Positions 1-8,189 of a stretch of DNA of 64,000 nt are shown here, piece after piece. The position numbers and the translations under genes are program-made. The DNA is taken from assembly GCF_014651615.1 (NCBI RefSeq), contig NZ_BMXF01000001.1, positions 1,707,731 through 1,771,730 on the forward strand, read 5' to 3'. Below the pieces are notes generated by a model that saw nothing but the letters and a program-made list of their open reading frames with translations, searched no databases and was not told the DNA's origin. The stretch's first letter is position 1. Each line of letters opens with the position of its first letter. This stretch comes from Persicitalea jodogahamensis (GTDB taxonomy: Bacteria > Bacteroidota > Bacteroidia > Cytophagales > Spirosomataceae).

Positions 1-376
1 CGCCGTCGCTCGAAATAGCGTACAAGTCCAGCCCGCTCGCACCTGTTTTAGCCATGTGAGGCAGATTGTGGCGGCCTTCAGTAACATAGCGTACCTTAAT
101 TTGATCGGAATTTGCCCGGAAGCGCAGCATCTGTCCCGCCGATTCCTGAGAAAGATTCCAGACCGCCTTGCGTATTTTGTTCTCGGCCCGCGCCGGCAGT
201 CGGTCGTAGAAATCTTTAGTATCCTTCGGCCAGACTTTTCCTTCAAGTACCGGGAAGGTGGCCTCCGAGGGATTCCACCAGATAAAGGACGGCGAAGTAG
301 TAGCTTGCGCCCGACCCAGCAAAGGACTGAGAAGAATACTGCCTAGAATCGCAAATGATAGGTAACGGAGCTTCAT
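1..376 (-). CDS. GxDLY-domain SGNH/GDSL hydrolase, N-terminal part (gene runs off the window)
   Basis: The gene starts with ATG at 376 and is open to the window edge, giving 125 residues. The N-terminus is a signal peptide (MKLRYLSFAILGSILL, cleavage probably after the GRAQA region). The mature part has the pattern FIWWNPSE, then LRFRANSDQIKVRY, then a GLDLY motif near residue 116. This order is typical of the GxDLY domain that precedes SGNH/GDSL hydrolase domains in Bacteroidota. The catalytic SGNH domain would lie outside the window, so activity cannot be judged. Such proteins are usually secreted esterases or deacylases acting on polysaccharides, which suits the sulfatases next door. It is oriented like the sulfatase upstream (start 1809, stop 400), with 23 bp between them, so co-transcription is likely. 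Confidence 0.75.
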   Translation of the reverse strand, partial: MKLRYLSFAILGSILLSPLLGRAQATTSPSFIWWNPSEATFPVLEGKVWPKDTKDFYDRLPARAENKIRKAVWNLSQESAGQMLRFRANSDQIKVRYVTEGRHNLPHMAKTGASGLDLYAISSDG

Positions 377-399
377 AGAATCTAAGATAATGAGGAAAG

Positions 400-1809
400 T
401 TAAGGCTGGATTTCCGGCTTCTGCCAGGGTACCCGGCCCCCGCGCTGGATGTGAAGCATCAGCTCAGCGGACAATTGTTTGAAAACTTTTGGTTCACTCT
501 TGGCTAAATCCTTCGTTTCCATTGGATCATTTTTTAGATTGAATAATTCCAAAGGTTGAAAGGGCGTATTCTTTACCAGTTTCCAGTCACCTAACCGCAA
601 GGCGTAACTACATTGTCCGGCGTAGGCATTCCCTCCCTCGCGGCGGGTGAAGTAAAGTGGCCGACTTGGCTCGGCTGCGGGTGTTTTTCCCAACAAAGTA
701 CCCAAAAAACTCCGGCCTTCGATCCCCGGTTTGGCCTGTACTCCGGCCACATCCAGTAGAGTTGGAAACAAATCCATCGAAAGGTTGACCTGATCGGATA
801 CCATACCCGGCTTAATTTTCCCCGGCCAACTGATAGCCGTCGGAACCCGCAGGCCACCTTCGTACATGCTCTGTTTGCCGTCGCGCGTAGGACCATTGTT
901 GGCCAGGCTGGGCAGGTGACCGCCATTGTCACTGGTGAAGATAATGAGCGTGTTTTCGTACTGGCCGCTTTCTTTCAATGCTTGGATTACTTTGCCGATA
1001 CCGTCGTCCAGATGCTCAATGAAGGCGACGAGTTGAGCGCGTTTGGGTGGCAAGCCCGGCTCGCGTTCCTGCACTTTTTTGAGCCAGTCGGCGGGGGGCT
1101 GCACCGGAAAATGCGGTGCGTTGTAAGCCAGGTAGAGAAAGAAAGGCTGTTTAGATTTTGATCTTTCTTCGATATAGTCCGCTGACCATTGGGTGAAAAG
1201 ATCGGTAGCGTGGCCTTCTGGGTCGATGGTTTGCTGGTTGCGGCGCATGTAGTTGATGTCGTGGCGGCGTTTGGCTACGTAGTCGTCCATCATGTCGCCC
1301 AGCCAGCCGTGGAAAAAGTCGAAGCCGCGCTCGGTGGGCGTATTCGGCGATTCCAGCCCGAGGTGCCACTTGCCGATGATGGCCGTGTGGTAGCCTGCTT
1401 GTCTGAGGGCGGTCGGTAGGGTAGTGGCTTTGGGATCGAAGTACCCCCAGCTATTATCGGCGTGAGTGCGGATGACGCCGGGTACACCCACATGATCCTG
1501 GTAACGACCCGTAAGCAGGGCCGCGCGGGTAGGAGAGCAGACAGGGCAGTTGGCGTAAAAGTTGTCAAACCGCACTCCGTCCCGCGCGATCTGATCCATA
1601 TTGGGTGTTCGAAGATCTTTTGTCCCATAGTACGAGACATCATGATAGCCCTGATCGTCGGTCAGGATGAGGAGGATGTTGGGATGGGTAGTTTTGGTAT
1701 CCCGGCTATTTTTTTCATTGGCGGGTTGGGAGGAGTTTTTGCAGGAAAAGCCAATCAGGGCTGTCAGGTACACAAGAAAAAGGCAGGTGCGTCGGTAGTT
1801 TAGTCTCAT
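400..1809 (-). CDS. Sulfatase (formylglycine-dependent, arylsulfatase family), predicted lipoprotein
   Basis: Hydrolyses sulfate esters, presumably on glycans outside the cytoplasm. The ATG at 1809 is chosen over an upstream in-frame TTG at 1848 because it opens a clean lipoprotein signal (basic MRLNYRRT, hydrophobic core, then GFSC), giving 469 aa. Metal-binding Asp-Asp lies in ILTDDQG near residue 51. The modified cysteine is in CSPTRAALLTG (about Cys91), and GKWHLG and TSDNGG supply the other conserved active-site residues. Length and motif order are normal for family S1 sulfatases. The substrate cannot be read from sequence. A maturase (anSME or FGE) is not in this window. It is divergent from the next sulfatase, with 137 bp between the chosen starts. 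Confidence 0.9.
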   Translation of the reverse strand: MRLNYRRTCLFLVYLTALIGFSCKNSSQPANEKNSRDTKTTHPNILLILTDDQGYHDVSYYGTKDLRTPNMDQIARDGVRFDNFYANCPVCSPTRAALLTGRYQDHVGVPGVIRTHADNSWGYFDPKATTLPTALRQAGYHTAIIGKWHLGLESPNTPTERGFDFFHGWLGDMMDDYVAKRRHDINYMRRNQQTIDPEGHATDLFTQWSADYIEERSKSKQPFFLYLAYNAPHFPVQPPADWLKKVQEREPGLPPKRAQLVAFIEHLDDGIGKVIQALKESGQYENTLIIFTSDNGGHLPSLANNGPTRDGKQSMYEGGLRVPTAISWPGKIKPGMVSDQVNLSMDLFPTLLDVAGVQAKPGIEGRSFLGTLLGKTPAAEPSRPLYFTRREGGNAYAGQCSYALRLGDWKLVKNTPFQPLELFNLKNDPMETKDLAKSEPKVFKQLSAELMLHIQRGGRVPWQKPEIQP

Positions 1810-1946
1810 TTTTCGGGGGAAGGATGATTCAAATAAAAGAAAAATCAATCATTGACCTACTTCAAATGGGTAAATATCAATTGAAGGTCCTTAGATATAG
1901 TGAATAGCCTGTTTAGTTGAAAAATTATCTCCCCAAATCAAAATCC

Positions 1947-3533
1947 ATGCGTTCCATTCTGTCGATCTTATTAATCGGAATACTTAGTTTTAATCAGCTT
2001 GCCTGTTCAAACACGGGTGGGAAAGATGCAAAATCTGAAAAAAGAGCCGGGGCGTCGGAGCGACCCAATATTCTTGTCGTTTACCTTGACGATTTGGGGT
2101 ATGGCGACGTGAGTGCTTACGGCCAGAACACGCTGCCGACTCCCAACATTGATGCCCTGGCCAAAGGCGGTGTCCGTTTTACGAATGGCTATGCTACTTC
2201 CGCCACCTGCACGCCCAGTCGGTATGGCTTGCTGACGGGTATCTACCCCTGGCGCAATGAAAAGGCCCGAATTCTTCCTGGCGACGCGCCGCTGTTGATC
2301 GACACGACGATTGTCACTTTACCCAAGATGCTGAGAAATGCGGGTTATCGCACGGGGGTAGTTGGGAAGTGGCACCTGGGCATTGGTGATGGCAGCGTAG
2401 ACTGGAACGAGGAATTGCACGGCAATCCCAATGACGTGGGTTTCGACTACTCCTACATTATGGCCGCCACCACCGACCGCACACCGACGGTCTATATCGA
2501 GAACCGCCGCGTGGTGGGCCTGACCGCCGACGATCCGATTCAGGTCAGCTACAAACAGAACTTTCCCGGCGAACCCACGGCCATCTCAAATCCTGAACTG
2601 ATGACCAAACAAACGTGGAGTCACGGTCACAACCAGTCGGTGCACAACGGTATCCCGCGCATCGGCTACCAGAAAGGTGGCAAGTCAGCCCTGTGGCAGG
2701 ATGAGGACATGGCCGACGTGTTCCTGGATAAAGCCAAAGCATTCATCGACGATAATAACCCCGAAAAAACGGGCGAGCCCTTCTTTCTTTATTACGCATT
2801 GCAGCAGCCACACGTACCTCGTGTGCCGCACCCCCGCTTTGTAGGAAAGTCAGGTATGGGACCGCGCGGCGATGCTATAATTGAGGCCGATTGGTGCCTG
2901 GGTGAGATCATGAAAAAACTGGAAGCCGATGGCCTGGCCGAAAATACGATAGTCGTCTTCAGCAGTGATAATGGTCCGGTATTGGACGATGGCTACAACG
3001 ACGACGCGGAAACGAAAATTGGCAACCACAAAGCTGCCGGTCCGCTGCGCGGCGGGAAGTACAGTCTGTTTGAGGCGGGTACCAAGGTGCCGTTCATTAC
3101 CTATTGGAAAGGTCACATCAAGCCGCAGGTATCGGATGCCCTGGTGTGTCAGTTGGACTTGCTGGGTTCTTTTGCTGAGCTGGTCGGTCAGAATAATCCC
3201 TCTGAAGATAGCAAAAACACAATGGCGGCTTTAATGGGCGAATCGAAAGAAGGTCGAGATCAGCTGGTGCTGGAAGCCACGGGCAGGCTGGCTTTCCGGC
3301 AGGGAAACTACATCCTTATTCCTGCTTATAAAGGCAATGCCGTAAACAAACAGGTCAATATCGAAACAGGGCTTGCCCCCGAAACCCAGCTGTTCGATAT
3401 TAGCAAAGATCCCGGCCAAAGGAATAATCTGGCCAAGGCTCAACCCGACAAACTGGCAGCGATGAAGGACGCCATGCAGAAGGCAGTCGGCGATCAGTTC
3501 AAGGTCAATACGGAGGATTTGGAATTAAAGTAG
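1947..3533 (+). CDS. Sulfatase (formylglycine-dependent), predicted lipoprotein
   Basis: Second S1-type sulfatase, 528 aa from ATG 1947; a TTG at 1917 extends the frame by 10 residues. ATG is preferred because it gives a compact lipoprotein signal ending LAC at about Cys20. The active-site motif CTPSR lies at about Cys88, the metal-binding Asp pair in VYLDDLGYGD, the GKWHLG Lys/His motif follows, and FSSDNGP completes the site. The protein is longer than its neighbour because of inserts between the WHLG motif and the C-terminal half. It probably works with the flanking sulfatases on the same sulfated polymer; this is inference from clustering. Its stop lies only 9 bp from the convergent stop of the third sulfatase, leaving no room for a separate terminator. 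Confidence 0.9.
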   Translation: MRSILSILLIGILSFNQLACSNTGGKDAKSEKRAGASERPNILVVYLDDLGYGDVSAYGQNTLPTPNIDALAKGGVRFTNGYATSATCTPSRYGLLTGIYPWRNEKARILPGDAPLLIDTTIVTLPKMLRNAGYRTGVVGKWHLGIGDGSVDWNEELHGNPNDVGFDYSYIMAATTDRTPTVYIENRRVVGLTADDPIQVSYKQNFPGEPTAISNPELMTKQTWSHGHNQSVHNGIPRIGYQKGGKSALWQDEDMADVFLDKAKAFIDDNNPEKTGEPFFLYYALQQPHVPRVPHPRFVGKSGMGPRGDAIIEADWCLGEIMKKLEADGLAENTIVVFSSDNGPVLDDGYNDDAETKIGNHKAAGPLRGGKYSLFEAGTKVPFITYWKGHIKPQVSDALVCQLDLLGSFAELVGQNNPSEDSKNTMAALMGESKEGRDQLVLEATGRLAFRQGNYILIPAYKGNAVNKQVNIETGLAPETQLFDISKDPGQRNNLAKAQPDKLAAMKDAMQKAVGDQFKVNTEDLELK

Positions 3534-3542
3534 TGTCAGGTT

Positions 3543-5120
3543 TCAATCTTCGATTGGACCTTTCTCGTAATCGCTGTCGTTTACCCAGCCAGTCGGGATT
3601 TTTTCGCCTTTCATGTAACGTTCATAAAAGCCGTTGACATCCTGACTGAACGGGTACTGTTCATAAATATGCCCAAAACCCATCATGCGCAGGTCACCTT
3701 GAGCGAGGAGCTTGGCTTCCATTTCCTTTTCCATTGACTTCTTTGTAGCCTGGTACTTAGGCAAAGCGGCCAGGTTGACCACGCAATCAGGATCTTTTTT
3801 TAAATCATATAGCTCTTCCGTCGGACGCTTTCCGAAGCTCATGTTCCAATAGGTTTTGTCTACCCCGTTGCGGCGATTGTTCAGGATGAGCGTCTTGGTC
3901 GGGCTTCCGTCCGTGTTGAGGTAGCCCGTTTCGGGATTACAGGCCGGCCATCGGTCGTTTTCGTAATTCTTTATGTAGAGCATACTGTTTTTGTGCATCC
4001 CCCGAATCGGATAGCCCACATCGTGCGGACGCCCGTAGTCGTGGCGCTCCTGCCCCACGAGCTGAAATTTTCGATCTTCTTCAATCCAGCCACTCTTTGT
4101 GCTATTGAATAAGCTGAGCAAACTTTTCCCGATCATCGGGTGCATGCCCGATTGTTGAGGTGAGACACCCGCTGCGTCCAGAAACGTCGGAGCCAGGTCG
4201 GTCATGTTCACGTAGTCGTCGATCTTTCGTCCCGGACTCTTGATGCCGTTTTTCCACATAGCCGCAAAAGGCACGTGGTTGGCATTCTCGTAGGCATTGC
4301 CCTTCACACGCGGAAAGGGCATTCCATGGTCGGAGGTATAGACGATGAGCGTGTTTTCCAACTGCCCGTTTTCTTCCAGGGTTTTCAGTACCCGTGCCAC
4401 GTGGCTGTCAAGGTATTCGATCTCGTAGGCGTAATCGAGCAGGTCCGTGCGGACGGTGAGGGAATCAGGAAAATAGGCCGGAACGCGATCGATCATTTCG
4501 GGTTTCTTTCCTCCCTTTCTGATACCTGCGCCGTACTCATAGGCCCGGTGCGGCTCGATAAAGCCGATCCAGAAAGCCCAGGGTTTGCCATCGGCTTGCT
4601 TCACAAAGTCGGCAAAGTTGGCGGCGTAGTCGTTGTTGCTGATGTACTTGGCAGGTGGTGTGGTAGTCTGGTCGTCGTAATTTTTAACCAATACATTTCG
4701 GTTGGAACCGTCGGAATTCAGGGCTATACCAGGTGCCCAGCCCTTTCCCGTCTTTCCGACAAAGTACCCATGGTCCGATAAAGCTTCGGGGTAGGTTTTA
4801 AAATAATTCGGAAAATAATTGACATGATTCATGCCTGCGTCCAACTGCCAGGGATTGCGGCCGGTGAGCATCACAGCGCGTGAAGGGGCGCATTTGGCGT
4901 TGGGCGTGTAGCCATTGTTGAACAGGATTCCCTCCCGCGCTATGCGATCAAAGGCGGGCGTATTAACCCACTTTACGCCATAGGCACTCATATCCCGCCC
5001 GGCATCGTCGGCTACCAGGTATAGTATGTTAGGCTTATCGGGAGCTGCAGGCGTGGTATTTTTGAATGCCGGCAATCCGGCACCTAGGAAAAGAAAAAAT
5101 ATGGGGATTAGCTTTTTCAT
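3543..5120 (-). CDS. Sulfatase resembling heparan N-sulfatase (sulfamidase) type
   Basis: 525 aa with an N-terminal signal peptide (MKKLIPIFFLFLGAGLPAF) and no obvious lipobox. The formylglycine motif is CAPSRAVMLTG (Cys77). Metal residues are in YLVADDAG, and the second metal site reads TSDHGMPFP instead of the TSDNG of the other two sulfatases. The usual GKWH motif is replaced by GKTGKGW. The DHGMPFP motif and the missing WH are typical of sulfatases related to N-sulfoglucosamine sulfohydrolase, so action on N-sulfated or otherwise distinct glycans is possible, but this is inference. It is convergent with the second sulfatase and divergent from the Bcr/CflA-type transporter. Confidence 0.88.
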   Translation of the reverse strand: MKKLIPIFFLFLGAGLPAFKNTTPAAPDKPNILYLVADDAGRDMSAYGVKWVNTPAFDRIAREGILFNNGYTPNAKCAPSRAVMLTGRNPWQLDAGMNHVNYFPNYFKTYPEALSDHGYFVGKTGKGWAPGIALNSDGSNRNVLVKNYDDQTTTPPAKYISNNDYAANFADFVKQADGKPWAFWIGFIEPHRAYEYGAGIRKGGKKPEMIDRVPAYFPDSLTVRTDLLDYAYEIEYLDSHVARVLKTLEENGQLENTLIVYTSDHGMPFPRVKGNAYENANHVPFAAMWKNGIKSPGRKIDDYVNMTDLAPTFLDAAGVSPQQSGMHPMIGKSLLSLFNSTKSGWIEEDRKFQLVGQERHDYGRPHDVGYPIRGMHKNSMLYIKNYENDRWPACNPETGYLNTDGSPTKTLILNNRRNGVDKTYWNMSFGKRPTEELYDLKKDPDCVVNLAALPKYQATKKSMEKEMEAKLLAQGDLRMMGFGHIYEQYPFSQDVNGFYERYMKGEKIPTGWVNDSDYEKGPIED

Positions 5121-5292
5121 CGAAAGATTGGAGAACGTTTTCTATTGGGTGAGGGAAATTGCTTTGCGGTTAATGAACTTCCTTATCATAAGGAGACTTT
5201 CATTCGTACAATTTACCTAAGCGAGAAGATATAATATTAGAATAATACCAATTCTTCGCTAGATCATCGTTTATTGATAGTACCTAAAATCC

Positions 5293-5300
5293 TACCTTTG
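5293..5300 (+). promoter_or_regulatory. Candidate Bacteroidota -7 promoter element (TACCTTTG) for the MFS exporter
   Basis: TACCTTTG matches the TAnnTTTG consensus of Bacteroidota housekeeping promoters. It lies 28 bp before the ATG at 5328, with a TTG at 5274-5276 (spacer 16 nt, slightly shorter than the usual 17-23). It supports choosing 5328 rather than the in-frame start at 5274, which would lie upstream of the promoter element. Confidence 0.5.
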
Positions 5301-5327
5301 CGCGGTATCTTCACCGCAGTAAAAGCC

Positions 5328-6536
5328 ATGACCAAGAAGGAGTTAAATAAGATCGTTGTGCTATTGGGGGTATTGTCTGCCCTTGGCCCATTCAGCATTG
5401 ATATGTACTTGCCAGGCTTTCCGGCCATCGCTGAGGATTTGAACACCACTATTCCCGAAGTAGGCTACTCGCTGACCAGCTATTTTATAGGGATCAGCGT
5501 GGGGCAGTTGCTTTACGGGCCTATTGTAGATCGTTTTGGACGCCGGAAGCCCTTACTGTTCGGACTTTCACTTTACACGGTAGCGGCCATCTGCTGCGCC
5601 CTCTCACCCAGTATCAATTGGCTCATCGGCTTGCGCGGACTTCTGGCCATCGGGGGCTGTGCGGGCATGGTAGCGGGTCGGGCCGTAGTGCGTGACCTTT
5701 TCCCACCTGAAGATATTGCCAAGGTGATCTCCACGCTGATGCTTATCATGGGGGTAGCTCCGATGATCGCCCCCAGCGTAGGAGGCTGGATGGTGACGGC
5801 ATTGGGCTGGCGGGCTATTTTTATAACGCTGGCCGTGATAAGTGCTTCCATGCTGATGGGCGTACTGTTGTTATTGCCTGAAAGCCGGGGTTCAGATAAA
5901 ACCGTACGACTCAACCCGGCGGCGGTCACCAGGAAATACTACGAAGTGCTGAAACAGCCCGCTTTCATCGTCTTTGGCCTGGCGGGAGGATTTACTTTGG
6001 GGAGCCTGTTTGCCTACATCAGTGGCTCGCCTTTCATTTACATGGAAAAATTCAACTTCACCCAAACCGAGTACGGGCTGCTTTTCAGTCTCAACTCTTT
6101 CGGGTACATTGGCGGTAGTCAGGTTAATCGGGTTTTATTAAAGCGCTTCGACAGTCTTCGCGTTGCCGAAATGGCTTCGTTGGTCGTGGCAGTACTCGGC
6201 TTCTTGATGGTCGTAAGTGCCGTAACGCCTGGCATTTCGGGGTACGTAATGCTGGTATTTCTATTCTTGTTCCTCTTCGTGAGCGGACTACTCGGCCCCA
6301 ACACCACGGCCCTGGCGCTGGAACCCTTTTCCGAAAATGCTGGAAGCGCATCGGCTTTGATCGGATTTACCCAAATGCTGTTCGGTGCCCTTGCTTCGGC
6401 CCTGGTAAGTGCGCTGCATAACCACACCGCCCTGCCCATGACGGGCGTCATGGCAGGCTGCGCCTTGGCGAGCGCGGGCTTAATTTTAGGTCAGAGGATA
6501 ATTTTGAAACGGCGGGCCATTCTATATCATAGCTGA
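5328..6536 (+). CDS. MFS drug exporter, Bcr/CflA family
   Basis: Inner-membrane proton-driven efflux protein, 402 aa with about 12 hydrophobic segments. The N-terminal signature ALGPFSIDMYLPGFPAIAEDL is diagnostic for the Bcr/CflA group (bicyclomycin and chloramphenicol exporters). The MFS loop motif appears as GPIVDRFGRRKPLL, and the TM4-TM5 region has GRAVVRDLFP followed by a PMIAPSVGG antiporter motif. The start at ATG 5328 begins MTKKELNK and sits just after a -7 promoter element. Two bases separate its stop from the next gene, so the two form an operon. The substrate is unknown; it is 27 kb from the NRPS-PKS operon, and nothing links them. Confidence 0.9.
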   Translation: MTKKELNKIVVLLGVLSALGPFSIDMYLPGFPAIAEDLNTTIPEVGYSLTSYFIGISVGQLLYGPIVDRFGRRKPLLFGLSLYTVAAICCALSPSINWLIGLRGLLAIGGCAGMVAGRAVVRDLFPPEDIAKVISTLMLIMGVAPMIAPSVGGWMVTALGWRAIFITLAVISASMLMGVLLLLPESRGSDKTVRLNPAAVTRKYYEVLKQPAFIVFGLAGGFTLGSLFAYISGSPFIYMEKFNFTQTEYGLLFSLNSFGYIGGSQVNRVLLKRFDSLRVAEMASLVVAVLGFLMVVSAVTPGISGYVMLVFLFLFLFVSGLLGPNTTALALEPFSENAGSASALIGFTQMLFGALASALVSALHNHTALPMTGVMAGCALASAGLILGQRIILKRRAILYHS

Positions 6537-6538
6537 TT

Positions 6539-6859
6539 ATGTCTATCGCCACTACACCTGCGGCTCCTTATTACGCCGTAATATTCACCAGTCTTCGAAC
6601 CGAGGGTGAAAATGGCTACGCCGCTATGTCCAGTCGCATGGTCGAGCTCGCCGAACAACAGCCCGGTTACCTCGGCCATGAAAGTGCACGGGAAGAGGTA
6701 GGAATCACGGTGTCTTATTGGAAAAGTCTGGAGGCGATTCGGGACTGGAAAGCGCATATTGAGCACCTGTTTGCTCAGCAAAAGGGGAGGGACCACTGGT
6801 ATTCGGCCTACAAAGTCAGGATTTGCCTCGTGGAGCGGGACTACGATTTCCTCACCTGA
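6539..6859 (+). CDS. Antibiotic biosynthesis monooxygenase (ABM)-fold protein
   Basis: 106 aa dimeric alpha-beta barrel type. The C-terminal half, YWKSLEAIRDWKAH followed by HLFAQQKGRDHWY and VERDY, is the characteristic pattern of the widespread ABM-domain proteins related to YgiN and heme-degrading monooxygenases. The name reflects the fold family; most members have no proven antibiotic role, and some act as quinol or small aromatic monooxygenases. It is cytoplasmic, with no signal peptide. Its start follows the exporter stop by two bases, so it is translated from the same mRNA, which suggests the pair handles one toxic small molecule (inference). Confidence 0.82.
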   Translation: MSIATTPAAPYYAVIFTSLRTEGENGYAAMSSRMVELAEQQPGYLGHESAREEVGITVSYWKSLEAIRDWKAHIEHLFAQQKGRDHWYSAYKVRICLVERDYDFLT

Positions 6860-6869
6860 TTTTGAGCTT

Positions 6870-8069
6870 CTAGTTTAGTTCCAGAATGGTCCCTGCGATG
6901 TGGCGGGGACCATCTGCAATATTAAAATAATAAACCACCAACACGCGCTTATTGTCCAGTGGTACAGCCCAGGGGTACCCCAAATCGGTTGTGCCGCCAT
7001 CATCGCGGAGAATTATTTCCGGGGCCGTGGCAAAGTCTGTGCATTCGGCATTCAGTACCCGGGCCCGAATGCCCAACGGTTTATGGCGGTAGCCGTAGGT
7101 CAGTAGTACCCGATTGTCGGGCAGACGCAGGGCGTGCAGCGGATGCCCCTGGAAACCCATTTTTTGCCAGGGTTCAAAAGTTTTTCCACCATCGGTCGAG
7201 CGGGCCATGCAAGCCTGGTCGTCGAGTCCGGCAGTTCGCAAGAAGGCTATCAGGTGGCCCTTCGGAGTCTCGTAGAGAGATGTTTCGTTAAAAGAGGCAA
7301 GGGAATCGACAGCTATCGAATTACTGTATTTCCAATGCTTGCCTTTGTCTTCCGAAATGAGTAGATGAACCGATGTTTTCCGGGGTGAAAGAGAATCGTT
7401 GGCAGCTACGGCCCAGAAAATACGTCCGTCTTTCCCTTCACACATCGCACCCCGGTTGTAGGCAGGTACGGGCTTTCCGAATGGATCGAGATTGACCTCG
7501 GGAGCGATATGCGGTGGGTACTCTGGCCCCTTCCAGGAAATCCCGCCGTCGTCAGACCGGATAAGGTAGCCACCCAGAAATACCGATCCGTTTTGATTCT
7601 GAAATACGGGTTGCCGGAGGTTGGACAGTCCGTTGGGGCGCAGAAATGCCCAGCCGTAGCTGGCGCACAGAATCTCGCCATTGCGAAGTTGTAGCAAACA
7701 TGGGTCCTGTGAGCCGCCAAATGGGTGGGCGTACATGAGTTGGGGATCAGGCGACCAGGTTTCGCCGTCACGAGATCGTACATTGACGAGATAGCTGTTG
7801 GGATCGACATGATTGGTACTTTTTTCGCCAAACATTTTTCGCTCCGGCGCGCGCCGAAAGGCCAGGAGCAGCTCACCGTTAGGGAGTTTGATGACCGAGG
7901 GGAACGCGGCGTGAAAACGACTGTCTTCATATATGATAATGTCCTTTACCTTGCTTACAACGGCAGGACTGCTTTTACCTGTCGGCGTGGCAACAATGGC
8001 GGGGACCTGAAGCAACAGGAAATAGAGGCAAAGGGAATAGATCATCTTGTTTTTTGGGTTAAAAGCCAA
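6870..8069 (-). CDS. Sialidase-superfamily (BNR/Asp-box) secreted protein
   Basis: 399 aa with signal peptide (hydrophobic YSLCLYFLLLQVPAIVA). Four Asp-box repeats of the S-x-D-x-G-x-x-W/F type can be seen (SRDGETW, SDDGGISW, SEDKGKHW, STDGGKTF), which gives a beta-propeller like exo-alpha-sialidases. An early FRRAPE motif near residue 73 could supply one catalytic arginine. The other sialidase residues (Arg triad, Tyr/Glu pair) cannot be assigned with confidence. It may be a GH33-like enzyme or a related glycosidase/lyase on this propeller. Its location between sulfatases and a peptidase suits breakdown of host or algal glycoconjugates. It is convergent with the ABM gene, 10 bp apart. Confidence 0.75.
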   Translation of the reverse strand: MAFNPKNKMIYSLCLYFLLLQVPAIVATPTGKSSPAVVSKVKDIIIYEDSRFHAAFPSVIKLPNGELLLAFRRAPERKMFGEKSTNHVDPNSYLVNVRSRDGETWSPDPQLMYAHPFGGSQDPCLLQLRNGEILCASYGWAFLRPNGLSNLRQPVFQNQNGSVFLGGYLIRSDDGGISWKGPEYPPHIAPEVNLDPFGKPVPAYNRGAMCEGKDGRIFWAVAANDSLSPRKTSVHLLISEDKGKHWKYSNSIAVDSLASFNETSLYETPKGHLIAFLRTAGLDDQACMARSTDGGKTFEPWQKMGFQGHPLHALRLPDNRVLLTYGYRHKPLGIRARVLNAECTDFATAPEIILRDDGGTTDLGYPWAVPLDNKRVLVVYYFNIADGPRHIAGTILELN

Positions 8070-8084
8070 GATGGGTAGTTTTAT

Positions 8085-8128
8085 AACACCAGCAATCGCT
8101 AAACCACGGCTAGGCGATTGCTGGTGTT
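8085..8128. repeat. Perfect 15-bp inverted repeat (stem-loop) after the M14 peptidase gene
   Basis: Left arm AACACCAGCAATCGC (8085-8099) and right arm GCGATTGCTGGTGTT (8114-8128) are perfectly complementary around a 14-nt loop. It lies between the M14 stop (8190) and the start of the sialidase-like gene (8069), both on the minus strand. Neither side has a T-run, so it is not a classical intrinsic terminator. It could be an mRNA 3'-end stabiliser, a processing site between the two genes, or a protein-binding site. Confidence 0.7.
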
Positions 8129-8189
8129 GTCACTATGGGAGGTGGTAGAAGCTGAAATTGAGAATTACCAGAAGAATCAAAATATATTA

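Noticed and set aside
5274-5327. Longer start for the Bcr/CflA-type exporter
   Set aside because: The extension would cover the -7 promoter element and adds a non-conserved N-terminus; ATG 5328 fits the family start.
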